In this document: one piece after another, positions 23,407 to 35,654 of the stretch
Numbering within the stretch: the first letter of the stretch is position 1
Layout of the letters: every line of letters starts with the position of its first letter
Assembly (NCBI GenBank): GCA_003693505.1
Contig: QUZD01000010.1
Location: 312,373 to 376,372, forward strand
DNA from: Pseudonectria foliicola
Lineage: Eukaryota; Ascomycota; Sordariomycetes; Hypocreales; Nectriaceae
Length of the DNA: 64,000 nucleotides
Reading direction: 5' to 3'
Program-made: the position numbers and the translations under genes
Notes under the pieces: generated by a model
What the model saw: only the letters and a program-made list of their open reading frames with translations
Database searches by the model: none
What the model was told of the DNA's origin: nothing

Positions 23407-23914
23407 GGTGACTTCGGCAGCTCTAGACCAAAGTTCTCGCACGTGTTGATTGGGGTGATTCCTTCCTCGCGAGGCACAATTCCTTCCGGTGCGCTGCCAA
23501 ACGAAAGTTGCGAGGTGGGCTTGCGATGGAAATTTTTCAAGTTCGAAGCTCAGAAAGTATCCACCCGATTTTTTTTGGCTTCGGTGCTGGCCACACAAGT
23601 GGGTGGATTTGGGACTTGCATCGGCGTCCGGCTCTTTAGTATTTCCGAAGCTAACTGTAGGAACAGTACCTTTTTGATCCTTGCTGCTGGGGCCGGCGTG
23701 GCTGGCGGATGCATCCGGTACGTACCCTTCACGTGATGGTTTCGTCAACGTCGAGCTTGGATGTGGCTAACGCAGCGCGCCAGGCGTCGACATTTGGCGG
23801 AACAGCTACCTTGACCTTCTACTGTACATCGACTTGTCGCCATCCAAACTCAGCATTTGGATTCTCTCAGACCATCACGCGCCTACGAACCAGTGAAGTT
23901 GATACACCGGCAAG
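23407..23914. promoter_or_regulatory. Shared NOP58/VMA6 divergent promoter with E-box
   Basis: The 508 nt between divergent starts contain one perfect palindrome TCACGTGA at 23729-23736, the Cbf1/bHLH-type E-box. The same core occurs in the uS15m/RPS0 divergent promoter. A T-rich run on the plus strand (about 23570-23577) and CT-rich leaders are present. Regulation by a Cbf1-like factor is an inference. Confidence 0.5.
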
Positions 23915-25181
23915 ATGGAGGGCCTTCTTTACAACGTCAACAATGGGTATGTCCTCCGACTCTACGACGCATGGGGGCTGGGACTAACCGCCAGAGCAGC
24001 TACGTCGAGGGCATTGTGCGAGGTTATCGCAATGGCCTACTCACCAGCGCTGCTTACAGCAACCTGACCCAGTGCGAGACGATCGATGGTGTGCCTACCT
24101 CCAGGAGCTTCAGCAATCCCCGTTTCCCGACTAATACGTGCCCTTACAGATCTCAAGCTCCAGCTTGGCCCGGCCTACGGCGACTTCCTTGCATCCCTCC
24201 CGCCCAATCCATCTACCTCGAGCCTTGCGGCTAGGACGACCGAGAAGCTCATCTCAGAGTTCCGATATCTCCGTGCCAATGCCGTCGGGTCCCTAGCTAC
24301 CTTTATGGACTACCTGACGTACGGATACATGATTGACAATGTCGCGCTGCTGATTACGGGTACTCTGCACGAGCGAGACACCCGCGAACTGTTGGAGCGA
24401 TGCCACCCTCTGGGCTGGTTCGAGACGATGCCCGTCCTCTGCGTCGCTACCAACATCGAAGAGCTCTACAACAGTGTGCTTATCGAAACCCCGCTTGCGC
24501 CCTACTTCAAGGGTAGTCTGAGCCACCAGGACCTCGACGAGCTCAACATTGAGATTGTCCGAAACACATTATACAAGAACTATCTCGAGGACTTCCACAA
24601 CTTTGTCAACACGCATCCCGAGATGGCCGGTACTCCCACCGCCGAGGTCATGTCCGAGATGCTCGAGTTTGAGGCTGATCGACGAGCAATCAACATCACC
24701 CTCAACTCATTTGGCACCGAGCTGTCCAAGGCTGATCGCAAGAAGCTGTACCCCAACTTTGGCAAGCTGTATCCCGAGGGCACTCTGATGCTTTCCCGAG
24801 CCGATGATCCTGAGGGCGTCCGCCTGGCTGTCGACGGTGTCCACGACTTCAAGACCTTCTTCGATGCCGTCTCAATGGGTGGTGGCCCCTCTGGCCCTGG
24901 CAACATGGGCGGCGGCTCCTCGGACGGAAAGACCTTGGAAGACATGTTCTACCAGAAGGAGATGGAGATCTCAAAGAGCGCCTTCACCAGACAATTCAGT
25001 CACGCTATCGTGTACTCGTGGGTCAAGCTGCGAGAACAGGTATGTCATACCCCTACTCCACTTTTGGTCCTTTGACCCGCTGACAATGGATAACTAGGAA
25101 ATCCGCAACATCACCTGGATCGCCGAGTGCATAGCGCAGAACCAGAAGGAGCGCATCGGCAACTACATCAGCGTCTTCTGA
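23915..25181 (+). CDS. VMA6: V-type ATPase V0 subunit d
   Basis: Four exons (23915-23946, 24000-24088, 24150-25039 and 25098-25181) give 364 aa, the typical length of the family. The N-terminus MEGLLYNVNNGYVEGIVRGYR and the motif TFMDYLTYGYMIDNVALLITG are hallmarks of subunit d/AC39. The C-terminus is RNITWIAECIAQNQKERIGNYI. The subunit sits as a soluble cup on the cytoplasmic side of the V0 rotor ring and couples V1 to proton pumping in vacuole and Golgi membranes. A Gly/Ser-rich insert near 290-310 (MGGGPSGPGNMGGGSS) is a loop seen in fungal members. Introns are 53, 61 and 58 nt. Confidence 0.97.
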
Positions 25182-25425
25182 TTTCAATCCCGGCCTCACA
25201 GTTTCTTTGTTAGCATGTTCTTTTGTAGTATAAGCAATTTCTGAGGACCCAGCTTGTTAATGGCATGGAAAGATGTTATGGTCAAACTTGGCGTAAAGGG
25301 AGGAGAGATGGTAGAAGGACGAAGCGCGAGGCGGCAGAAATCCAGGGAACCCTTGGTCATTATTTTTTGTCTGGTGGTGGCTTCATATTGTACATAGAGG
25401 AACAAGTATTCTACAGTCTCATAAA

Positions 25426-26470
25426 CTACAGCTCGATCTGACCCTTCCACATGGCCGGCGTGAGACCAAGCGTCTTGACCATGTAGGTCCACCGCTCGCT
25501 GCCCCTCTCCTTGCGCTCCATGTACTTGAGCAGCTTCTGTCTCTTGTGCAGCATGAGCCGCAGATTGCGCTTGTTGTGCTTATCCTTGTAACCGCGGTTG
25601 ACCTGGAGGGCCTCGGCAAGGTTGCGGATCTTGGCCGTGAGGATGGCGATCTGGACCTCGGAGCTGCCAGTGTCCGGGCCGGCGCGAGGTGGCAGAGGTT
25701 CGGTGTTTGCGTTGATGGATGCGGGCTTGGGGGTGAGGAAGTTGTCCGTGGACTGGCGGCCAAACTTGTGCACAATGCGGCGGACATTGGCGCGGAGGCG
25801 GTCGCGGGCGCTGCCATTCTCCATGGCCGTGATGCGCCGCAGGGCCTCGGCGGCCTTGCGGTGGCCCTCCTCGTGCTTGCGGATCATGTCCTTCTCGGAG
25901 CCAGGCTCCATCTGCGACTCGAAAATGCCGACCTGGGGCGTGGTCAGGGCCTTGCCGTGCTCAATGGCGTTCTCGAGCTCGTCCTTTGTGATGAGGTGGT
26001 TTCGTATCCCGCGCGCCGTGGGCAGCCTCATGGGCTCCTCGACGACGTTGCCCTCGGCGTCCGTCGTCGTCTTGATGAGCCGCTTCGACTGCTCCTGCTG
26101 GCCGGCCGAGGCGAGCGACTCGACAAAGGGCGTGATGCGGCCCCAGACCGGATCGCCGTCGGCCTCGGAGCGCTGCTTGTCGAGCTCCTGGCGGCGCTGC
26201 ACGTTGGCGGCCTTGCGCTGCTGGGCCTGCGCCCATCGGTACGGGTCCTGCTTGGCCTTGCGCTTCTTCTCGCGCTGGGAGAGGTTCGCCGTCTGGGTGA
26301 GGGGGAGGAAGCTGGGTGTCGTCGACTTGGTGGCTGCTGGCCTAAGGCAGACTGCTTCGAGAGTCAGTTGACTGGGTTGTCACCCCCACGGGAGGGGGAA
26401 GAGATGGAGACTCGGAGGACGTACGGTTTAGTGAGGCCAAGCGCGGCAGCGCCTGTAATCTGGGAGGCAT
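25426..26470 (-). CDS. MRPS28: Mitochondrial small-subunit ribosomal protein uS15m (MRPS28 type)
   Basis: Two exons (26470-26425 and 26351-25426) give 323 aa. The N-terminus MPPRLQALPRLASLNR is basic and Ser/Leu-rich and looks like a mitochondrial presequence; the 73-nt intron falls inside it. The S15 domain is C-terminal (about 240-315), with TGSSEVQIAILTAKI at about 243 and HNKRNLRLMLHKRQKLL, which binds 16S-type rRNA. The N-terminal 240 residues are the mitochondrial-specific extension found in fungal uS15m. It is convergent with VMA6 (244 nt) and divergent from RPS0 (387 nt), so genes for a mitochondrial and a cytosolic small-subunit protein share one promoter. Confidence 0.94.
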
Positions 26471-26857
26471 GATGGCAGCATCAATCGGCTGCTGGGTTGA
26501 CGTGGAGCAGACTGACGAGGTCAAACGTGACGGCCGATGCTCTCAAAATTTCCCATACTGCCCCATGCGATGTTCCCGCTCGTCGGAGAAAGCCGTCTAG
26601 CCTATTGAGGAGCTAGCGTATCAGTCACGTGAAGTGACCTTGGTCGCCCCATCTAGAATGAGCTAGTCCTTGTTAGCACTAGTGCCCTCAGGGCTCTAGC
26701 ACCACCCACACAATTGGAAATTCAAGCGGTTTTCCCTCGCGAACTTTTTGCGACCTCTTGCCTTGACCATCGCGAACGCAGCCTTTTCTTCCCTCTCCTG
26801 TCCCCCCCCCACGTCTCCTTCTCCTCAACCCCCAGGAAGAACAACAAGACCGACAAG
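26471..26857. promoter_or_regulatory. Shared uS15m/RPS0 divergent promoter with E-box
   Basis: The 387-nt region between the two ATGs has a CACGTG E-box at 26626-26631 in the context GTCACGTGA, with a second TCAC/GTGA half-site (AAGTGACC) directly next to it. A C-run near 26804 and a CT-rich leader precede RPS0, as is common for ribosomal protein genes. Confidence 0.5.
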
Positions 26858-28069
26858 ATGGCTCCCGCTCAGCTCCCCTCTATCTTCAACGCCACCAGCC
26901 AGGACATTGAGATGCTCCTGGCTGCGCAGGCTCACCTCGGCAGCAAGAACTTGCAGGTCCACATGGAGAACTACCTGTGGAAGACCCGTGCCGACGGTGT
27001 CAACGTTATCAACGTTGGCAAGACCTGGTACGTACGAGCAGTTATGCGCGCGTGGTGATTTCTGTGATTTTTTTGCGAGAGCGAATTGGGAGGATTCACC
27101 AAGACATGAAGAGACGGAAAGATGTGGCAGCCAAGAGAGGAAGCGCTTGGAGGAAGATTTGTGGGCGACGCGACAACACCAGAAGGAGGCAGATTGGAAG
27201 ACGAGTCCAACAAGCACAGCAAGCATCGTTGCTAACTCAGCCTTTTCTTTTCGTCTTATAGGGAGAAGATTGTCCTGGCTGCCCGCATCATCGCCGCCAT
27301 CGACAACCCGGCCGACGTCTGTGTCATCTCTGCCCGTCCCTACGGTCAGCGCGCCGTCCTCAAGTTCGCCGCCCACACCGGCGCCTCTCCCATTGCCGGC
27401 CGCTTCACCCCCGGTAGCTTCACCAACTACATCACCCGCTCTTTCAAGGAGCCCCGTCTGATCGTCGTCACCGACCCCCGCACCGACGCCCAGGCCATCA
27501 AGGAGGCCAGCTACGTCAACATCCCCGTCATTGCCCTCTGCGACACCGACTCCCCCACCGAGTACGTCGACGTTGCCATCCCTACCAACAACAAGGGTCG
27601 CCACTCCATCGGCTGCATCTGGTGGATGCTCGCCCGTGAGGTCCTCCGCCTCCGCGGCACCATCTACAACCGCGAGACCCCCTGGGACGTCATGGTTGAT
27701 CTGTACTTCTGTATGTCTCCCCCCCTTTCCTCCGACATCGTCCACGTGAAGCGACGAGCATATCCCAAACTAACAACCCCCCCCCCCCTAATAGACCGCG
27801 ACCCCGAGGCCGAGGCTGAGGACAAGGTCGAGGAGGAGAAGCTCCCCGGCGTTGAGGAGGAGGGCCCCGCCGCCATCGAGTCCGGCTACCCCGCCGCCGC
27901 TGGTGGTGACTGGGACACCCCCGCTGCCGCCGCCGGCTTCGCTGGTGCCACCGGCGCCACCGGTGCTCCCGGCTGGGACGGTGCTGCCGGCGAGGAGTGG
28001 GGCGCTGCTGCTCCTACTGCCGAGTGGGGTGCCGCCGCCGAGCCCGCCGCCAAGGAGTCTCAGTGGTAG
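26858..28069 (+). CDS. RPS0: 40S ribosomal protein S0 (uS2, laminin-receptor family)
   Basis: Three exons (26858-27027, 27262-27710 and 27795-28069) give 297 aa. The S2 fold covers about 15-205 with QAHLGSKNLQ, RPYGQRAVLKFAAHTG, LIVVTDPRTDAQAIKEA and LCDTDSP. The acidic, Gly/Ala-rich tail contains repeated EWG units and ends KESQW. It assembles late on the 40S head/platform interface and is needed for final 20S pre-rRNA processing. Intron 1 (234 nt) is unusually long for this window. Intron 2 has branch CTAAC, then a 12-nt C-only tract before TAATAG. The stop TAG (28067-28069) is followed in frame by 15 codons with optimal usage ending VEPQW and a second TAG at 28115-28117; see findings. Confidence 0.97.
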
Positions 28070-29345
28070 GGCACTGATGCCCAGGCTGGCGACGCCCAGG
28101 TCGAGCCCCAGTGGTAGTGGACACAAAGAAAACATCAGGACACCCTCCCAAAAAAGTTCAATCGAGATCCCCTTTTTCTGGTTCAACTTGGTCCGTTCTA
28201 GGACGGCGCTCTCCAACGCCGGCCTTTCTTTGCTGATGTATGCTGCGAACATGGGTTCAACTTGGCAGCACTAATGAGGGAAAGATACTCTTGTCCCCCC
28301 CCTTGATCTCCTGTGGTTGCTTCCTTCTCTCTTTTCTTTATTCTTTCGTTTTTCTTTCATCTTTGTTCCCTTACACGTCTCGTTTTCACCGACGATGTCG
28401 CTTCTCCCACGAACATCTGGGAAAGGGGAGCTGACTTGGGGAATCGGATCGTTATGGAGGCATACCATGTACAGGAGGAGGGGTCGGGGGAAGAGGGAAA
28501 GCCCTGTGCAGCCAAGGGGGGTGGACTTAACCGTTATCCCGCCCTTGTTTTTGGGATCTGATGCGAGAAGCCGCGCGTGTCGTCTCTGGTAAAAAGAAAA
28601 ACATGAAATGGTTGTTCCACTATACGAGTTCCCGTCGTAGCCTAACATGTGTCAGATGAGGAGGCCATGATCCACGTAGTAGCCTTGACAAGTCGTAGTA
28701 CTGGCTGTTGTAGTCCTTGATTCTGGGAGCATCACCAAAGTGAGAGGTGACGTAAGCCAAAAAATAGTTGGGAAGTAAAAGAAAAACAATTTGCAATTGT
28801 GGTATCAATAGAGACTTACGTCTCTGGCTCCTAGTCCCGCCTATGTCTAACGACCCCTGTTTCCATCCTTTCACCAGCCGATCAAAGAAGGATGCTCCAA
28901 TATCCCGCCACTTGCTCCAAAATCCAAAGCCTTGGATACCTTTTAAATGAAGAAGCAAAGCCAGGAAAGAAAACGACTCTAGGGAGACACGAGGTATCAG
29001 TACACAAAGGAAAAAAAAAAGGCCCAAACCCAACTCCCCGCTTGTCCCAAACAGATTATGTGCGATCTATTGTCGACTGAGTAGAGCCACTGGCTTCAAT
29101 GCTGGTGTTTATGCATTGCTGCAGCAGTGGTGTATGTTGTGATGGGCAGTATGCCGCCCATTGTGCAGAGTGTGTGTAGCGTTCCTGGGATAGAAACACG
29201 AGTAGGATGTCTGTACGAGACGAATCTCGGTGGCTGACAATACAACGTCGCTCGCTGAGAATGCGGTAGGCACTGGTATTGAGACTGTACTTGAAAACCA
29301 AAGGAACAGAGCATCAGAGAGTGAACGCAGTAGTTCAATCGCCAA
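28070..29345. other. RPS0/LTE1 convergent spacer
   Basis: About 1.28 kb. The first 48 nt continue the RPS0 frame to a second stop. The rest looks like 3' UTR and spacer: T-rich, with short C and A runs. No tRNA or snoRNA signature and no supported ORF. Confidence 0.5.
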
Positions 29346-32300
29346 CTACCTCAGCCTTTCAGAGAGTCGGCGGATCTCTTCATCACTGAGCGCGCTCATC
29401 CAGAGACATCGCTCTGTGATGCCCTCGATGGGCTGAAACTTGTATCTCGTGCTCGCCTCTAGGAGTCGCAGAAGTGTCTTAACCACGGTGGCAGCGATAC
29501 GGCAACGCTCAAAGTTGACAAGGGGGGGCGTGTCGGGGCAGCCGGCGATTTCAGATGGCCTCTGAGCATTGTAGAGCAAGTCGTGCGTGTAGATGCCCAC
29601 GAACGGGATGCAGCCTGCGTCGGAACCAATCTCCATCTCTGCTCGCAGGTTGTAAAAATTGCGCGTCGGGGTCACGAGGTTTTCCAGATCCCGCAACGTC
29701 TTGAGATCGGTCTGTGGTACCATCTCCCATGTCTTGGCCAGACGTGCCACTTCGTTACTGGAGAGAGCAATGGTGAGCTGCGCCGAGGTCGCGAAGTTGC
29801 GATAGCGCCGGCAATGCGTTGCGATGTGGATGAACTTGGTGATGCATCGCACCCGCTCCTCAGCTAGCTGTGTGAGAACGATTTCGGAAATGGCCCACTT
29901 GACCATGAGGTTGAAGCGTGCAACCACTACCTCAACTCCGTGGGCATCCGAGTTACGTAGAAACTCAACCCATGACCGGGAATCACTGCCCGTGGCGTTC
30001 TTCCAGTTCATATCAATCAGCTCCTTCCAGTCAATCTCATTGAGGGCATCCTTTTCAATCAGAGTGAATTGTTGTGCTAGAATTTCCGAGTCAAAGGCAA
30101 GGATGAATGGCAGATGCACCATGTACCGGTCGGCATCACTGTGCACAAGTCGAGGAGCAGTCTGGCGAAGCACGTCGGTAGTTCCGGAGCGGTCAGAAGC
30201 AGTCCGCGAGTGCATGGCGGCGGCTGTTGGGGTCAAATCGGGTGTCGGAGGAAGCGGCCTCGACGGCCAGATCTGGTTCTCCTCGAGTTGAGGCACCTTG
30301 ATCGTGTTCGGAGGGGTCATTTCCAGTGCTTGAACTAGAGTTATGGGAGGTGAAGGCGGGTTTCTCCTGGGCGGTGGGCTGGTCGAGCCTAGAGGATGAA
30401 CCGGCAACTCGGTAGCAACCGGAGTACGCTCATCATCCTCGTCATCGTCGTCGTCATAATCGAACCGGTTTTGGCGAATCGACAGCTCCGATGAGAGATC
30501 ACTTGCATCGTCCAGAAAAGACTCATCTTCGGGTACCTTGGGAGAAGGCCCCCTTGGTCTGATGCCCTCGATGCTGCCAAAGTCAAAGGAAAGTGGTCGG
30601 TGATCGGCGTGGGTGGACGTGCGCGGTCTCTTAGCTTCTTCCCATGGGGTCGCTTCATCGTCTGACCCCTGGAGGATTGACCTATCCGTCCACGCCAGTG
30701 ATGAAGGTTCAGGTTCAGGCTGGCCGTCCTCAGTACCATCCCGTTCCAGGATGGGGACAGATGAATACGACTCCTGGGAGATGCCGGTGAGGAACGATTT
30801 GACTTCTACCCGCGGTCGCGCTGTTAGGTGTCCAGCGTGCCCTGGGGTATTCTTGTTCTCACCGAACTGTGGTTCGAGGAAAAAGGCGTCATCCATGGAC
30901 TGTTGGCGATGCGTTGATTCGTCTTCGACCACGTCCGGCTCACCAATGGCCATGCCGATATGGCTCGGATCGGCCGGCTGATGTCGGCTCAGGGCCTCCG
31001 CGGTTCTTGGATCTATCGAGAGACGGAATGGCTTCCTTTCGTATTTGCCCTCGAGTTTCAGCAGCGTCGACTCAATACCTCCGTCATCGTCTTCTTCGTC
31101 CGGAATTTGAGCCAACTTTTGCGCCTCCACCTCAAACGATGGCCGCATAATTGGCTTGGATGAGTGGGTGCTAAACAAGGAGAGATCTCGCTTTAGCGGC
31201 CTTTCCGCCAGCTGGCCCAGAGAGAATACCTCCCCACGCTGGTGTCCATGGGCAAAGGAATCGATTCGAGGATTGTGCCTGAATGAACTGCGGACTGATT
31301 CCGAGTACGTAGTCAACGAGCCGACGGAGCGTGATCTTCTCAAGGCCACAGGGTCTAACTCGCCAACGTTTGTTGCAGCTCTAAGGTCTCCACCGGGCCG
31401 CCTGCGTAGGATCCGAAGGGGTTGGATCTCGGGGAGATCAGGTTGCTGTTGATCCTCCTCCAAGACAGATGCCACAGAATACGTTGTCGTGGCGTCGAAA
31501 CTTCGAACCGTCGAAGCAGGACCGCCAATGCTTCCGAATGAGTTGTGGCGGCGTCGCAGCAGCGCGTTGACAGACTGGTGAGATCGGGTTGAGTTGGCAC
31601 GGCGGTGGTTCTGGTAAGCCACGGGTGGGTAGTGACGAATACTTTGCTGCGTGGTGGCTGAAGAGTTGCGAGCTCCATCTCCACATGGTCGCGTATTGTG
31701 AAGAGAACCTTGGTTTTCTAGGTCAATGGAGCTGGGTAGTGGCTCATCCGAGAAGGACGGACTGGTGACGTGCTGATTCAGGAGGTAGGAAGAGCGCCGA
31801 GGCACTCCGCTGCTGTCGGTTGTTTGCGTTGGCGGCGTCGTGGGAGGTGTCGGATCACCTCCATGTGGCCTGAGAGCATCAGCAAAGGCCTCGAGTGAGT
31901 CGTGGCCGCTCGCGGGGGTGTGGTGTGGTGCTGGTGACTCGAAGGGAGCTGTGTCATCCACAATGACGATTGATTTGCTACCATTTGTCATGGCCATGCC
32001 ACTTTCTCTCCCCGGCGCGTTGTTGTCCTGGAAAGCAGTTGAATCTAGATGGGCTGCCGAGTATTCAATGTCCCCGGGAAGTGAGACTAGAGGACCATCT
32101 AGGCGCTTGGGCACTTCCTGTTTCCCTGCTTCTGCAGCGGCGTCATCCCTCAGTGCCTTTCTGAAGTCCTCTGCTGACTCGGCCCCGAGTAAGTCTATCC
32201 TGACTGGAGGTCGTGTGCCGCTAGGCTTTGGCCGGTTCTGTGGTACAACGGGACTCACGGGGAGTCGGTTTGTTGTTGCACCGCGCTGGCTAACGGGAGC

Positions 32301-35017
32301 AACATTGGGATAGTTGCCAGGGGTGGGCGATCCCTGTCCTCTGGTGCTGAGTGCTCGGCGTACAGTTCCGAGTAGTTTCTTCATGGCGTGACCCGACATG
32401 GCACCAGGAGGCGTCTTGTCCTTGACCACGGACACGGATTGGTCTTGCATGGGGTATAGCGTTGTTGTCTGTCGCTGCGCATCACCGAGAACGTCCTGCG
32501 GGTCGACATCGACAAAGGGCTGACCAGGCGGCAAAAGGTTGCCCCTCACAAGACTTCCAGCGTAAGGCACCGTCGTCAGGAACTCGTGGTCCTTGAAAGC
32601 TACCTTATCAGGGCTGTGGTTCCGCAACGAGTCGGTCATGCTGTTGTTGCGCTTGTGGGCGTGAGTTGGCCGCACGCGCTTGCCCACCAGAGTACGGGGA
32701 GTCGTCGCCACAGCTCCGCTCTGGTTGTAAATGGAGCTCGTGGACACGGGATGAGCAGCCAGTGGGTGAGTTGTACTTGGGTGTGCTGCTCGAAAGGTCT
32801 TTGGGAAAGAGCAGGACACAATATCCATGCTTGTCGTGCTTGATGGGGACAATGACTTCTTCTCGGCATTGTTGGCAACGTCGTTGATCTGGTTCTCGGG
32901 AGTGCTGGGGCGGTCGTTGAGGACGACGGAGTCGGTAACGTGTCCTGCACGCGATATGTCGGCGACGAAGCTCGTTCGTCCATCTGCGCCTCGCGAAATT
33001 GCTACTGGACTCTCCAACCGAGGTGGATTGGCGTCGTCTCTGTCCCAGAATGTCGGATTCAAACCAGGGTCCCTGTGGCCAGCTATCCCACCTGGTGCTA
33101 TGGGCGCATCTACAGTGAGCGAGTCGTCGAATTCGGACCCATCCCAGTAGTGGGCGCAGACTCGCCGCCAGCACTTTTTGAGTTCTCCTAGGATCTTGGA
33201 ATGCACCTTTCTTGACCGGGTGTCTTGCGACAACTCATCGACAAAGTCATTGAGAAGCTCGCAAAACGTGCTGCGGAGCTCGTAGTCAACGACAAAGTCG
33301 TCCATGAAATAGTTCAATATCCAATGCCGCAGAGCAACGAATGTTCGGACGCGCACCACCATTCCCGTCTCATCGCTTCGATCCAAGGCCCACCGCAATC
33401 GAGCCACCAGCATTCGGAGCAGATCGGACGGCTCCAGAAAGGCGCGAAAGGTCAGGAAGAAGTCTGATATCAATTCGTAGTCGAGAAAGCTGGGAGAGGT
33501 GATTTCCGCAACGAGACGAGGGGGCGTGGCTGCGGTAACGGCGCTGGTCGTCGGGGAGTATCGAACGAGGGCACGGTCGTCACATGCAGGCCTAAAGGTC
33601 AAGTCGTCGAACATGGCGGGTTCGATCTTGAGGTTCAACATGGTGACGGGGTTGACCTGACGGGGTGTTCGGGGTGAGGACAGGCCCTGGGGGATAATGG
33701 AGGCGGATCGAGAGAATGGCAAGGTAGGGACGGCCAGTGTGCTGGGACGCCTCGAACCCAGGTTAGGGTGGGAGCTGTTGAGTTCGCCCTGTGGTCTATT
33801 CAAGAGGGAAGCAGTGCTGTATCTGACATCTTCCGTAGGAGCATAGGACGAGCCGCGAAAGATGGGGGTGCCGCGGATAGAGAATTGGGGGGTCCCCAAA
33901 CGCCATGAGGGAATCGTGATGTCGAGGTGGGGAGATATGTTTTGGTCAATATCCTCCATCGTGCGAGGCCTCGGCTCATCGCCGGGCTTGGAGATGACGA
34001 TTTTGAAAGCGCCCGAGTCCGTCTCCATGGCAGGACTGGGTTCGTGCATAGTGCTGTCGGAAAGGGCGCGTCGATGCTTGACAGGACGGTCTGTGCTTCT
34101 CAAGTCGGAAAAGTAGGGCTGAGGGCCAGAGAAGGGAAAGCAGGCCTCGCTCGGGGTCCATTGGCTGGGATCGAGTTCGCTGATCTGGTCCTCGACAGCC
34201 TTGGGGTTACCAAGGGCATCTAGATCCGAAGTGGTCGGAGGCGTGGCAGGGAAGACGAAGGCGGGTTGAGGGCATCGCTGGTTGGCTGGACGAACGGTTG
34301 GTCTGTTGTGAAGGGGAATCAGCGTGAAATGTCACAGGGGCCGCATTGAGAACAGCATCGGCATTGAAGTTGGCATTGACGAGGGGCCGAGGAGGTGGAG
34401 ACGGAAGCAAGAGAGTGCAAGTGTACCGCGTAGCGAAGCCAAGATCAGCGCCTGGCCATGCGGTAGACAGGGACCGACGCTTTGCCAGCAAGTGGCCGAG
34501 ACAAGGCGATGCCGGCAATGAGAGGCGGAGGTGTGGTAGGACAGAGTGAGAGTGAGAGAGACGGGGTCGAATAGATGGCCAGCCGAGTAGTGGAGAAGCG
34601 GTACACTAAAAGACTGGAACACAAGGGAGGGAAAAGAGAGACACAAAATGACATACCTGAGGTAGATGCGTCCGTTGTTGCCGACGTTGGCGACGGCGAA
34701 TTGTCTTCCCTCACGACCGGCGGACCCACCATCCGGGGTAAGGTCCCATTTGTGAGAGTGCGATTGAGAGTGGGAATGAGAATGAGAGTGAGAGTGGGTG
34801 TCGGTGTCGGTGTCAAGCTCCTTGTGGTCCTTGTACTCCTTGTAGCGCACAGTTCCAGTCGCAGGCCCAGAACCAACAAGCCTCGTCTTTACCTGGTGGG
34901 ATCGGCGCTCCGAGAGAGGGAGCAGCGGTTTGGGGCCGGCTGCCAAGGGGAGAAAACGCGGCGTAACGGTGGTGGGCGCGGTGGCAGTCACGGTGGCTGC
35001 TGTTGGTGTTGCTGTTG

Positions 35018-35049
<32 letters not shown>

Positions 35050-35273
35050 GTGGCCGTGGCCGCTGTAGTTCGGTAAATTCTTGGTGTCTTTGGTGTCTTT
35101 GGCGTTCTCTTGGGTGACGGGGTATCCCTTGCAGCCAAAGGGCCGGTCCTGGGCGAACTTCTGCTGGGCCGCGGATCCTTGGTCGGGGGTCGCGTCGAGG
35201 CTGCGACGGGCGGAGCGCTGAGACCATTTGGCGGCAGCGGCGGGCCGGCCGCCATGTTGATATCCATGGCCAT
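29346..35273 (-). CDS. LTE1: Lte1-type Ras guanine nucleotide exchange factor
   Basis: Two exons (35273-34657 and 34302-29346) give 1857 aa. The intron (GTATGT...CAACAG) joins NNGRIYLR to PTVRPANQRC. A Thr-repeat (about 13 Thr) and a His-Ser dipeptide repeat lie in the disordered N-terminus. The RasGEF N-terminal module is at about 465-590 (LDYELISDFFLTFRAFLEPSD). A central region of about 1000 aa is disordered, Ser/Pro-rich and full of potential phosphosites. The catalytic CDC25 domain forms the C-terminus (about 1600-1857, with LAFDSEILAQQFTLIEKDAL and PFVGIYTHDLLYNA). In yeast Lte1 promotes mitotic exit through the Tem1 pathway at low temperature; in filamentous fungi the name is used by homology. 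Exchange activity on a Ras-like GTPase is inferred from the domain only. Confidence 0.9.
34998..35052. repeat. Coding GTC/GTT triplet repeat (poly-Thr in Lte1)
   Basis: On the minus strand this reads as GAC/AAC-type triplets in frame as ACR/ACN threonine codons and produces a run of about 13 Thr in the disordered Lte1 N-terminus. Length variation between strains would stay in frame. Confidence 0.75.
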
Positions 35274-35654
35274 GGGCTTGCCCGGATCCAGGTCAGGCGA
35301 GCAGAGAGCAGGACGAGCTCACGGAGAAGGGAGCTGGGAGATGATGCATTGGTGAGTGGGAGTGAGAGTGAGAGTGAGATGGGAGAGGAAGCGAGTTGTA
35401 GAATGGGAGTGTGGGAGGGAATCGGAGCAAGATGCCAAAGAGCAACAACGGGTCGACGTCACCCCTCTAGCTCCAGGAGGAGGAGGACAATAGTACTGTA
35501 GACGACAAATTGAGACGGGGCGGCCCCTGGTCTGGCGTTTGCTGCTAGGCCAAGGCAATGGGCGCGTCCCTAATGCGATTTGATTGCTTTTTGGCTAGGC
35601 GGGTCCAACCATGACCACGAGAGGGTGCACGGATACTGTTCTGGCATGGAGGCT

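Noticed and set aside
27028..27261. Possible snoRNA in the long RPS0 intron 1
   Set aside because: No RTGATGA C box with matching CTGA D box and no H/ACA hairpin-hinge-ACA visible by eye.
26825..27745. 306-codon minus-strand ORF across RPS0
   Set aside because: Antisense to RPS0, crossing its intron; no independent support.
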